The notes under the pieces were generated by a model. That model was not told the origin of the DNA. It saw nothing but the letters and a program-made list of their open reading frames with translations, and did not search any database. Shown in pieces: positions 21,951 to 32,700 of a stretch of 64,000 nt of DNA; positions within the stretch are counted from its first letter, which is position 1; every line of letters starts with the position of its first letter. The translations under genes were made by a program, and so were the position numbers. Source of the stretch: Trogon surrucura (Eukaryota; Chordata; Aves; Trogoniformes; Trogonidae); assembly GCA_020746105.1 (NCBI GenBank), contig CM036618.1, positions 94,234,122-94,298,121 on the forward strand, given 5' to 3'.

Positions 21951-22136
21951 ATCATAGAATCATAGAATGGCCTAGGCTGGAAGGGACCTTAGAGATCATT
22001 TTAATCCAACCTCCCTGTCATGGACAGGGACGCTTCTCAACTAGATCAGGCAACACATGAGGACCAAACGGGAATCGAACCCACGACCTTTGGTGTTTCA
22101 GCACCACACTCAACTGAGTGAGCTAAACCAGCCCTC
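21951..22136 (-). mobile_element. tRNA-Ile-derived SINE with CR1-like tail (TguSINE1-like), copy 2
   Basis: This is the more complete copy. Its minus-strand head GGGCTGGTTTAGCTCACTCA includes the A box (complement of 22111-22125). GTGGTGCT and AAAGGTCG follow in tRNA-Ile-like order, then B box GGTTCGATTCC (22071-22081), then the CR1-like tail ending in ATTCTATGATTCTATGAT. There is no folded mature tRNA, so it is not a tRNA gene. Confidence 0.88.
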
Positions 22137-25100
22137 AGATTCTTGAGAGCATCTCTTTCTTCTGTTTTTTGGAGTCCAGTCACTATTTCCCATCTTCTCT
22201 GAGCCTGTCTAGGGGTTTATTCCCTTCTGTTTCCTCAGTACCATGCATTTAGCTCATTACTTCCAGGTTACAATGAATAGTAATTTCCATGTAGCTTTTC
22301 AGTTAGTCTACGGAAATAATCTAAGGTTTGCAACTGCAACAATCTACTGTACATTCAAAAGGCTCCTTTTTTGTCTTTGCCTTTAAGAATATTCACAAAG
22401 TATTTCTCTAGTCATATATGGGATAGTATTCTTACACTTAATTTGTTTACAGCCAGCTCTTCAAACATCTAATGAGATGCAGTTAACTACTTAATTACAA
22501 ATCATTCCTTCCAGCTCACATAATCTATAGGAATTTAAGACCTCAATTCAAGACCTCTCACTCCCAGGAATGCTCTACACATCCAGCATATTGTAACAAG
22601 AATTCAAATTCCTAAATTAACAGTAATATTTTTTTTTCAAGTTACTGAACAAGTTACTTCCTGAACATTTTTATGTTCATTTGCCATTCAAGATACTGCT
22701 GTTCAAATTGTGAAATGGTACTGTAGTGCCTGGATTGACAAAGACAAGAATGCCATGTCAGTAAAACACAAATATTTAAAAAGATAAATACTTGAAATAT
22801 AACATTCCCAAATGTCTAAAAGGATTAGTGGCTGTGTCCTGCCAGTTAGCAAGTCCATTTTGGGGGACTTTAACTTAATTCTTATCTTGCTGATAGACCT
22901 ATCGTTTGCCTTATATTTTTGTATTTATTATTAATCAGAAGTTTCTTAACAGCACCCAGGTGAGGTTCAGTTTTTACCAAATTATTTTATCAACTGTCAT
23001 AAATACCAAGATCTCACCCAAAAGATATCCTTAATGTCAGTTTTAACACGTATCTTAATTAACTTACAGTTACCAGGTTTTTTTCCCTCTAAACTTCATT
23101 CAGCTTCAGGGAAATGTGATTCCATTCTCTGGAGAACACTATCTTTTATTCTTTCTAGGGCAAAATGACACATCTGAAGTAAAAAAAGGTCCTCTCTGAC
23201 CCTTTTCTTACCATCCCTGCCCTGACTCCTGGACTTCCCTTGTGATTCTGCAGCTTCTAGTGTCTTGTAATATCAACAGGTTGGCTCCTCCAATTCACCT
23301 TTTTCCAAAGCAATCTTTGCAGCACATTTTAACAGACAAACTGTCTGCAGTTTCCTGCATATACTCACACTAATCGGTAATTCCTCCAACCGGTGTTTGT
23401 ATTTGATATTCAGATTAGTCAAGTTGTTGTTCAAGAGGTTAGCTAATTAAAACTTCTGATATTAATTTCTCAAAGCCTGCTGGCTAATCACCGAAGCGGG
23501 ATTTCTGTGAACAGATACTCAAAGGCAGAATGATTATTTGCCTTACTGTCACTGTAATTCAGAGAACTGCATTAAACAGATAATTGCCCTTCATCCTTGA
23601 AGTTTCAGATGACTTATGAGCAGGCTGCTGTATAGTGATGGAAATGAATGATGGTTAGGGTCACCCTCTGTTTTGGGGGGTGTTAATGATACGAAAAGCG
23701 ATGGCCTCAAAAGACATTGTGATTAACAGTTTGTGATCTGCTTCTCACTGGGCACGTGAGCATAGAAAGTAAAATTGCTGCAACATAAATGTGCATATAA
23801 ATGGAAAGGATTCAACTTGCATATTTATGACGTCGAGAATGTAATTCAAATAGCAGCCTTCTCTCTCTCTTTAATCATAGCTATGATAGCACCGGAAACC
23901 CATGAAACAGGTTCTCCATCTCACTCATTCATCCAGGGAACATTTTTTTCATATAAAATGCTAGACTATAAAATAGCACCTCTTTCTCAAGAGACACATC
24001 TTGTCCCTTGTCAAAGGATATTTTTCTCAAAGCTCCATCAGATGCTGCAGACAAACTACTAAATGCTTGTCTCAGCACTGGGGAAGCCTTATACCAAGGG
24101 AATCCAGGTCCTACCTGCTAGGCATCTAGCAGCAAAGTAGACAGAAATCTTCTCTGTCTCTTTGGAAAAGATCAGCATTATGATCATTGCACAAGATGTA
24201 CATCAAATGGTACAGGGCAGTTTTCCTTTTCTGTACCAAGGTCTCCCCTGGTGAGAAGATATTGAACGGAGTGATTTCCAAACAATTTTCTCACAGAAAA
24301 AAGCCACCACTACAGAAGAGGGACAAAGGAGAGTCACATTTCTGTCAATTTTACTTAATAAACAATAATTTGATTTTGCTCTTTCCTTCCTTTGCTCTGC
24401 GATTCATAGCTTCCTACTTTCTTCTTGTGAAAAATGAGGAAATTGAATGCTTTACTGAATGTTTCTTACTATCATTTCCTTTGTGCCAGCATGTTTTTAT
24501 TTTGTTCATCCTAGCAGCACTTCTATAGTCCAAAATGCAGTTCTTAACAAAGCACTCTTGAACATGGGATTTTTAGTTAGGAAATTGGAATTAGAAGTCA
24601 GGACCTGTGGTAAGAAATTCAAACTGTAAGAAAAAAACTGTTTGCTATAACATTACAGGACTGCAAATAACCTTTACATTTCTATACTTCTAAGATTTCT
24701 AAATACAGGAACGTCTGGGTCAGATTCACAAATTACTCAACACAGAGCCATATGAATCTTTAACAACATCTTATGGAAAAAAAAAATTAAAGCAGTTTCT
24801 TCTTTATAAGCCCAGAATGTAAACTTTGTATTGAAATGAAATACCTGTCTAAATCATTCCCTCCATACAATCATTAGATAGAATAAATTCGACAAGGCAG
24901 CTAGACCTCAGAAGTAGATACAGCTATTTCAGATCATTATGTAATTTACAAAGTTTCAGTTAAAAAAAAAAAGAATCTTTGTGCTCAATTTTTTGTTGTC
25001 ATCAAGAAATATATAGCCCAAAGCACACAAACCATACTATCTGACAGCTGAAAAATGGAGCTGTCCATTTTGCTTAAGCACGACTCATGCTTTTTGTATA

Positions 25101-27540
25101 TTTACATAGAACCAGGCCCTTACATCTGGAACTGCAAACTAGTAGCAGCTTATGTTCATTCATTCTGAGTCTGCATCTACAATCCTACACATTATGGAAA
25201 ACTGGGTGAATTAAACCTCCACATTCCAGCACTGCGTAGTTACCATGGGACATTTCATGCACTGAGCATGTTGTTCTACATGTGGGCAGGTAGCTTAAGT
25301 AACAGAACAATTAGTGCTTATAAGCACTAAATAATGAGATTTAAGGCATAAATGTGCACTATGGCCAGTAATCAGAAAAAAACTCTCCTGCTTCCTAATG
25401 CACTACACATTAAAAAGTTTTGTACATTGATCTATCATATAACTTTGCTGTGGCCATGTTCTGATACAGTATTACTAAGTATTGAGTATTACTAAGATGT
25501 GTTAATTAGCTGCTTCCCAAAGTCCGGGTTTCAAGGTACACTTCAGATGACTGAGTCTCTCCAAAAATATTGGGTATATATAGCTCCAAGACAAGATGAT
25601 TTCCTTTCTAAACAATAATGTGCTTGTAATTGTAGTTGTATCTTAAGTGTTTATAACTCTTAGTTGCATAAAATTGCTCAGAGTTACCCTTTTTTTCCCC
25701 CCGAGGTCTACAAAAGGATTCAGCTTAGATGAACTTTTATTTCGGTTAAGTAGGTATCTATTTGAATTAAAATTCTACAAACACCATCTACATTCAAAGA
25801 TTCAACACTAAAATTCTTCTGCTTCCTTCTGAAACACGTATTTCAAACTTCTAAGTGATATATTTGAATAACTTCATAGGCACTGGTCCTCAGCTCAGAC
25901 ACTTGAGCTTTCATTAAGCTTGGAAAGATATTTACTGACAGTTTCTCTTGGCTTTGTTAAGAAAAAAAATGAGCCAAAGTATATTCACTGCTGCAGCACA
26001 CTACAGTTACAAACCACAAGAGTAAATAGCTAACAGTCAGGCATATGTGCAATTCTTACACAGCCACTGTACAAGGCAGCAACTCCCTCCAGTTTTCATA
26101 TAAATCTCAAATTTACATAAAATACTTCAAATCTCAGACAATGTTTATGAAAGTGAATAATTGCTAGTCATACAGTAGCATGAAGTACATAACTTGCACT
26201 GAAAAATGATAACATTCTTTAGGATGCTGCCTAAGGCAGCCTAGGAAAATGTCTGTTTCTCAGCAAATCTCACAGTAGAAACACCACAAAATGGATTTTT
26301 CTCTTCAGAAAGTTTCAGAGACAGAGCATTCAGTCTCATGTGGGACTGCATATACAAAGCTAGTGGTCATAGTTTTTGGGTAGCAGAGAGCCTGAACCCT
26401 TGCGAAGCCTTTGTCCCTCATCCATGGGAACCTCCTGTGGCAAGACACTGGTTATGCTGCTTCTGCAGGAAAAAGAATTATCGGGAGGTTATTAAAAGAG
26501 ACATCGAGCTTTTCCAAAATGCATTTGTCCTCAAAATATAGTAAATTACATCAATAATGCTCAAATGGTCACAGGAGTACAATAACCCCTGTGTTGCAGT
26601 GTAATGCAATGTAGTTTTTCCTTAATACATCTGAGAGTTTTGCTCCAGCCTAGAGGTAAGGGAGTAACTGAGAAGTTACAAAGTCCTGCAATTTAATTAG
26701 CATTTGCAGTCCTTCAGCTACAGAAAAAGAAAACATTGCACTGTATTTTTCAAACTGAAAGGACCCCAGCTCCTCTGAAGCTTAGATAGCCTCATTTTAT
26801 TTCTTCACCTGGCTATTTTTAAACTGTTCTTTATTTACATTAACACTGATAAAATATTAAGTTAAATTTTAGCATTAATGAAACCATGAATAAACATAAA
26901 AAAAACCCCAGCAGAGCCAGGTTTTAGAGACATCTTTCATCAGTATTTCCCCTCAAATGATTTGAATTTATTGGACAAATACCCTTCCGTCTTTAGGAAA
27001 ATGACCTCTCTTATTACAGTGATTTAATTCAACAGGATTTGCTCAGTCTTCTGAATGGGCACAATGAAAATCTGCCTATCCAGAGTTTACCCTAATCTTT
27101 TTTTTTTTTTCTCCACCAAAAACATTCATATAGATAACACTAGTGTATGATGATCATACCTGAAGAGTTACCTTTGATTATTTCTGGAAAGTGGAATTAT
27201 TCCAAAGTAATACCTCTACATATCACCCTAATAGCCCTGATAAGGCTTTTCAGTAGAGACACAAGCCAATTAAGCTTTTGCGACCTCTGCTGCCTACAGG
27301 TGCTGGGAGTCATCTTGGGAGCAGAAGTCCTAACTGGAAAACTTAATTAATGCACCTGGCACAGAAACTTAATAAAAATTAATATGCCTGGTGCAGCAGA
27401 TCTGCGTGCAAAGTAGGTGCACCCTGCTAAGGTTGGTGGTGCTATCCAGGTGGAAGAAGTTTCCCCTTATTTAAAGGTGTCTGTTGCCTGGTTTGAAGGA
27501 AGCCGGGGGATATTTGGCTCAGCTGCCTGGTGGGCTTGTT
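22137..27540. other. Intergenic stretch, no gene recognised
   Basis: This is unique AT-rich sequence between DNAH8 and GLP1R. ORFs up to 113 codons (24187-24528) lack homology or splice support. Only the 20-bp palindrome at 25311 stands out. Confidence 0.6.
25311..25330. repeat. Perfect 20-bp palindrome
   Basis: TTAGTGCTTATAAGCACTAA is a perfect inverted repeat with no spacer, in intergenic DNA. It could bind a dimeric factor or be chance; nothing nearby decides. Confidence 0.9.
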
Positions 27541-27544
27541 TTGA

Positions 27545-27850
27545 TGTAACAGAATCACAGAGAATCACAGAATTGTTGAGGCTGGAAAAGACCTCTGAAA
27601 TCATCAGGTCCAGCCTATGACCCAACACCACCACACTGGCCAGACCATGGCACTAAGTGCCACATCCAGCCTCTCCTTAAACACCTCCAGGGACGGTGAC
27701 TCCACCACTTCCCTGGGCAGTGTATTCCAATGCCTGAGCACCCTCTCTGTGAGGAAGTGCTTCCTGAGATCCAACCTAAACTGTTCCTGATGCAGACTCC
27801 AGGTGGCAGGAGGTAAGGCCAGCCCATGGGCATTTCCAAAAGGGATCATG
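27545..27850 (-). mobile_element. CR1 retrotransposon 3' fragment
   Basis: On the minus strand it encodes the CR1 ORF2 C terminus ([39 protein letters not shown]), then a 3' UTR and tail complement AATCACAGAATTGTTGAGGC. It is 5'-truncated to about 300 bp. The coding part is still open, so it is fairly young compared with others here. Confidence 0.9.
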
Positions 27851-29232
27851 TGTTGGCCTTCAAATAAAACATTCCTGTGAAGTGGAAAAAGGTTTGGGCA
27901 GGGTCCTCCCTTAGCCCTTCAGTGGAGTCAAACTACATAAAATAATTTGTTAACAGCCAGCTGTTAGTTTTCCTAGTCATATTTCTTAGCAGTCTGGTAT
28001 TGTGGATGCTCTCTGGTTGCTTCCTTCAAGAATGTGTGATAACTGAAGGTGACAGAAATGCACTTCTTTTAAAAGAAAATCTTATATGTAATTTGTCTTA
28101 GCAGACACACACAAATACAGATTGAGGCAAAATAAGCAGGGTGTTCCCTGTCTCATTATCTTTATCCCCTTGGGGCTACAGTTTTAAGTCTTTTAAGTCC
28201 AGGTGATTGCTGATTTCTTTAAGAATCAGAGTCTTTTCATTGTTCCAGGTGACACTGCTGTGGCTGAAAATGGTTTTGTTTTTTTTTTAATTAGATCTTT
28301 ATTCTTCATTTCTTTTCACCTAAGTCTTCAGCAGTGTCTGTAGCAGATGTAATTATTCTACAGGAACAGAGTATTTATTTTACTGGGATAGTAAAAAAAA
28401 TAATCTCAGTGAGCAACATAAAAAGCATCACTGGAGGCAGACATTAGGGGTTTCAGTTATCTTGGGGTGTTTGGGATCATTGCTTTCAGCAACCCAAAAT
28501 GCACGTTCTTTCTGTTTTTTAAATTCAGTTGTGTTTTTCTCTCTTCAATCTTTCAACTTTAGAAAAGTCGAAGGAAATATCTTTTCAGTCTTCGGTCAAC
28601 CAAACCACTATGTCAAATTCTTTCTGCCTGGATTTAGCTGTTGAGATGTAAGTGCTGTCCAGGCAATTGCCATGCTGAGGAATTTAATGATTTGATGATC
28701 TCACAGCATCAATACTCTGACCAGTTACATTCCCAAAGCATCAGCCTGAGGCTGTGTTGTATCTGAAATTAATATACATCATTAATATTTAAGCTATAAA
28801 CGTCTTCATGTTCTAGAAGCCTCTAACAGACCAGTGTGACATCTTTCCCCACTTCAGTTTTGAGTTTTCCTTCCAAATCTGTTAGGTCCTGTATGCTTTC
28901 TTTTTGCAGATTCTGGTGTATAATCACACCAAATATATGGGATTCAGTGAAAGTTAATTTTACTAGTCACTGTAAAGTGAATAAACAAGGACAATAACAC
29001 ATATGTAGTACAAAGCAGATTCATGTCTTCTTTTACCAGATAAATAAGCATTCTGAATCCTCCAAAGTTATACATCATCCTACCGTTAGGAGTGACCCGT
29101 GCCCCGACTTCAGCTCAGAAACCAAACTCTGACCTGACGTGCAATTCTGCAAATTCGTATTATAAATGGGTAAATGCACTTACTGTTATTAAAAACTAAC
29201 CAAACTTGGACATCGTGTCCTGGACAGAGTAA
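27851..29232. other. Intergenic, upstream of GLP1R, nothing recognised
   Basis: This is AT-rich unique sequence between the CR1 fragment and the AAT microsatellite. No ORF or element is supported. Confidence 0.6.

Positions 29233-29307
<75 letters not shown>
29233..29307. repeat. Perfect (AAT)25 microsatellite
   Basis: Twenty-five uninterrupted AAT units end about 380 bp before the GLP1R start codon. Minus-strand ORFs of 90-200 codons here (for example 29110-29718) are just this repeat read as poly-Ile, poly-Leu or poly-Tyr. Confidence 0.97.
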
Positions 29308-29308
<1 letters not shown>

Positions 29309-29537
29309 TGAAAAGTTGAAAGGGTAGGGGACAGGAACGAAAAGACGCGCTTTTTTTTCTTCCCCCCCCCCCTTTGCTCCTCTTCGCCTCCCCGCAACAG
29401 TCCTTCGCCTTGACGACACCAGCAGCCGGGGACGCGACCCCTCTGGCCGCCGCGGAACGACCCCCACAGCCCCAAGACTCGCCGGGCGGCGCCGGACCGA
29501 GCCGGGCCGGGCCGCTCCGCACCTGGGCCGGCCCTGT

Positions 29538-29686
29538 CCCCGCCTCCGCCGCCGCTACAAAAGCGGCCGCCGGAGCCCCCGGCGCGCTTGCCGCTGCGCT
29601 GCTCTCCCCAGCCGCGGAGCTTCGGCGGGGAGCAGGAGCAGGAGCCTCGCCGGGACCCCGCGTATGGAGCGGGGGCCGCCCCGGAC
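29538..29686 (+). promoter_or_regulatory. GLP1R core promoter / 5' UTR candidate
   Basis: An Sp1-type GC box (CCCCGCCTCC, 29538-29547) is followed by a weak TATA-like TACAAAAG (29556-29563), putting transcription start plausibly near 29,585-29,595. The GLP1R start codon follows at 29,687. The start site is inferred; no sequence feature fixes it. Confidence 0.4.
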
Positions 29687-29732
29687 ATGCCCTTCTCCCC
29701 TTCAGCGATCGGCTTCACTCTCCTGCTACTGA
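29664..29732 (+). CDS. Upstream ORF overlapping the GLP1R start (22 codons)
   Basis: An ATG 23 nt before the GLP1R start opens a different frame, runs 22 codons and stops at TGA inside GLP1R exon 1. Its context (C at -3, G at +4) is weaker than the main start (G at -3). If transcribed, it would reduce initiation at the main ATG. It is probably regulatory rather than a functional peptide. Confidence 0.4.
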   Translation: MERGPPRTCPSPLQRSASLSCY

Positions 29733-29764
29733 CCGCCGCGGGAAGGTCCCTCCCCGTGAGGCGG
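29687..29764 (+). CDS. GLP1R: GLP1R exon 1 (signal peptide)
   Basis: The exon is 26 codons from ATG, reading [20 protein letters not shown] and then SLPVRR, ending at donor GTGAGT in phase 0. This ATG was chosen because it gives a signal peptide in the frame that splices to exon 2. The frame is open further upstream but has no earlier ATG. Confidence 0.85.
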
Positions 29765-32700
29765 GTGAGTGCCGAGGAGCTGCCGGCGCCCTCCGCTCAA
29801 CTTGCGCGGCCGCTCTGGCTGCGCGGACCCGCGCCCGGCGGGTTGCCCCTCTCGGCCGCTGCCCGGCCCGGTGTCCTGAGGTTGTTCCGCTCCGCTTCTT
29901 AACACCCCGTCGGTGTTGGGGAGGAGAGCGGCTGCGGGGACTGCTCTCCGCCGCGATTTTCTGCTGAGCGGGACGCGGGGAAGCTGCGGGAGGGGCCGCG
30001 GGCGGCGGCTCCTGGTGTCCCGGTGCGGTTGGGGACAAGTGAGGAGTTAGGACCGCTACTTTCTGGGTGTCGTGCGCCCCACGGGGCGAGGGGACAGGTC
30101 TCGGGGCGGTGGGGTTGGGATTGAGGGGAAGGAAAGGAGCGGAGACGCTGCTACAGCGGGGGCGATGCCCTCGGGGTGCCGGTCCCCGCCATCACCCCCA
30201 GGAGCCGTTACGCTCGTTCCTAATGTCAGACACACGCGGTGCCGTGGGAAAACCAGAGCGGGGTCGCTGCAGTGGGCTGGGGAGCGGGCGAGGAACCCCT
30301 TTGCTCTTGCTTTGGGTGGGATGTGCTGAGCTCTGCGGCGGGCGGGTCGCCTCAGCGCTGCCCCCACCCCGAGACGCGAATCACTCGAATGCTTCCTCCG
30401 GTAGTGCCTGGCTGAAACTAACGGGTCCGTGGGGTTTTCTTCTTCGGTGGGACCCGTGGGCGCGGCGAGGCCGCCGGCCCTGCCGAGCTGTGCCCCGGCG
30501 GAGCCCGGAGCAGCTGCAGGCTCCGGGGGGATCTGCTCGGGCAGGAGCCGAGCTGTGTCGGACGAACACGCAGCGTGAGGGTGGGAAAACAAAGTCTAAT
30601 CTGTTGTGAAGAGCAACAAAGGAAGGAGTGAGAGAAGGGGCAATGGCTTGGGAAGGCTGTCGGCAGTTCGGTGAGGCTGGGGACAGAGAGAGACCGGTGA
30701 GACCGGCGGAGAGAGACAGGAGGAGGAGGGTTGCTAAGACAGGGAGAGCAAGGGCAGACTGGTAGCTGCGGTGGGTTGCAGAGGTGAAGGAAGGGGCAGT
30801 GAAGCTGACGACGGACCAAGTTTACTGCCTGTGCAGCTTTTTTTTTCCATTTTCCATTGCTAAAAGTTTTTGAGGTTACTGGCTTATACAGAAGAGCACT
30901 AAGATGATCTGTTTAGTTCCTAACTCGGTCTAAATCTGTAGGGTTGTCTTAGGTATTAGCTTTTGGGATTTTTTGGTGGTTTTGTTTTTCCTTGTTGCAG
31001 ACATCAGACCCTTAAAGGAGCAACAGGTGCAAGTTGCAGCAGGGAAAATTCCAGTTAGTAAAATCTCCTTGTTGCAAAGATGATCAAATAATGAAATGGG
31101 GGCCTAGTGAGGTTGGGGAACCTCAGTCCGTGGCCGTGTTTGTTACCTGACAGGATATAGCACTGAGCAGCTTGAGCTTTTACTGGCAAGCAAATTAATA
31201 GCTGCTGGAGGCAGAGAACCCAAGTGAAGTACTATTCCTAGCAAAGGGGTCTCCTTTAGCTGGATGCAGAACTGGCGGGAGATAAGAAGAGTCTTCTCTG
31301 GTCTCAACACTGTGGTCACCCTTTGACTTAAGTCTTACAACAAATTAAGTACTTCTATAGCCACCTCTGACACTGAAGGGTCTTATCTGACAACTTGCCC
31401 ATGTTCTTGTATGATGAGGAAATGTACAAAATACTGTGCTCAGTCCTAATCATACAAAAGCATGGACTTTTGCTGTCAAGTCTTTTCTCAGGCTTGGTTC
31501 AGAGTAATGTTAAAGGTAGCATTTCAAGTAAACTGAAAATAGCACTGCTTAGGCAGTAGTGGATAGTAAAATCTAGGTGATAACAATTAGCTGCGAGATC
31601 TTCTGCTTTACATGGGCAAGGCAGGTCTGAGAGGAGGGTAGAATGATTTGATACTGAATTGCCAGAGGAAGTATTTTATTGGTACTGTGACTACTCTCTT
31701 GACTTTCCCTCTCTCTCACCCCAACCCTTCAAACAAATGAGAAAGAGAGGGGGGAGCTGGGAATGTACAGAGAAGGAAGAAAAAATTAAGTCCAGAGTTT
31801 TTATTTGAGGTGATGCTGCTTGCTTACATCAGATTCTTAAACACAAGGTGACTGGAAATGGCTTAATAAGTGTCTAGATCTCCCTTACTGCATTGAGGGT
31901 AGTAAAATGACCAAGAGCTGGTAGCACATGGCTGCATTGCAGAATCTTATTACTAACAACAAGTCTGTGTCCTTTCCCCGTTGGGCCTTGAGCGGCAATG
32001 TCTTGCTGCTGACAGCTGACACACAGCTGGCCACTGGTTCCCTACCATCTGGTTCTGTCTTGGATTTGGATTTCAGGTCCCACTTTTCTATGTAGTACTT
32101 ACGCTCAGAGGTTTGATAAGGTAATCTTGAAGGTGGCAGTTTAAATGTCAGTGAAGAGCAGACAGGAGCTGTGCCACAGTTCTTAATTGGGGGTTCTGTT
32201 CTTCAAACTACCCTGGTGCTTTCGTTCCACAGGCTAAAATGTGAATAATATGCGTTTCTGAGTGGAAGTACAAACAGTTGAATTCAGTGGAAAGGTTACG
32301 TATGTTTTGCTCTCTTTGACTCTTATTTCTCAAGTACTCTTGGATGAGAGTAGAAAAGTACATCAATATCAACATTAATTAGAGTGTTTGGCTATTTAGA
32401 TATGTGTATGTTATGGGTACTTTCAATCGCTATTTTCCTAGCCCCAGCAACACCACTAAACCATGTCCCTCAACACAACATCTACCCATCTCTTAAATAC
32501 CTTCAGGGATGGTGACTCAATCACCTCCCTGGGCAGGCTATTCCAATGCCTGACAACCTTTGACGTAAAGAAATTCTTCTTAATATCTAACCTCAACCTC
32601 CTCTGGTGCAACTTAAGGCCATTTCCCTTTGTCCCATCACGTGCCACTGGAGAGAACCCCTGCTTTGCTACAACCCCCTTTCAAGTAGTTGTAGAGAGCA

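Larger units (their letters stand above)
29370..30600. promoter_or_regulatory. CpG island over GLP1R promoter and exon 1
   Basis: Base composition switches abruptly to very GC-rich with dense CpG from about 29,370 to 30,600, in contrast to the AT-rich flanks. It covers the GLP1R start and the first 0.8 kb of intron 1. Long ORFs on both strands here follow from the lack of AT-rich stop codons. Confidence 0.85.

Noticed and set aside
24187-24528. 113-codon intergenic ORF
   Set aside because: No domain, no supporting context; consistent with chance in AT-rich DNA.
29110-29718. Minus-strand ORF of 202 codons with long poly-Ile (and poly-Leu, poly-Tyr in other frames)
   Set aside because: It is the AAT microsatellite plus CpG-island sequence translated; it has no protein features and is antisense to the promoter.
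29374-29967. Plus-strand ORF of 197 codons across GLP1R exon 1
   Set aside because: It is out of frame with GLP1R, reads through the GTGAGT donor, and stays open only because GC-rich DNA lacks stops.
30056-30819. Overlapping ORFs of 130-180 codons on both strands
   Set aside because: These lie in the 3' part of the CpG island, are Pro/Arg/Gly-rich with no domain, and fall within GLP1R intron 1.
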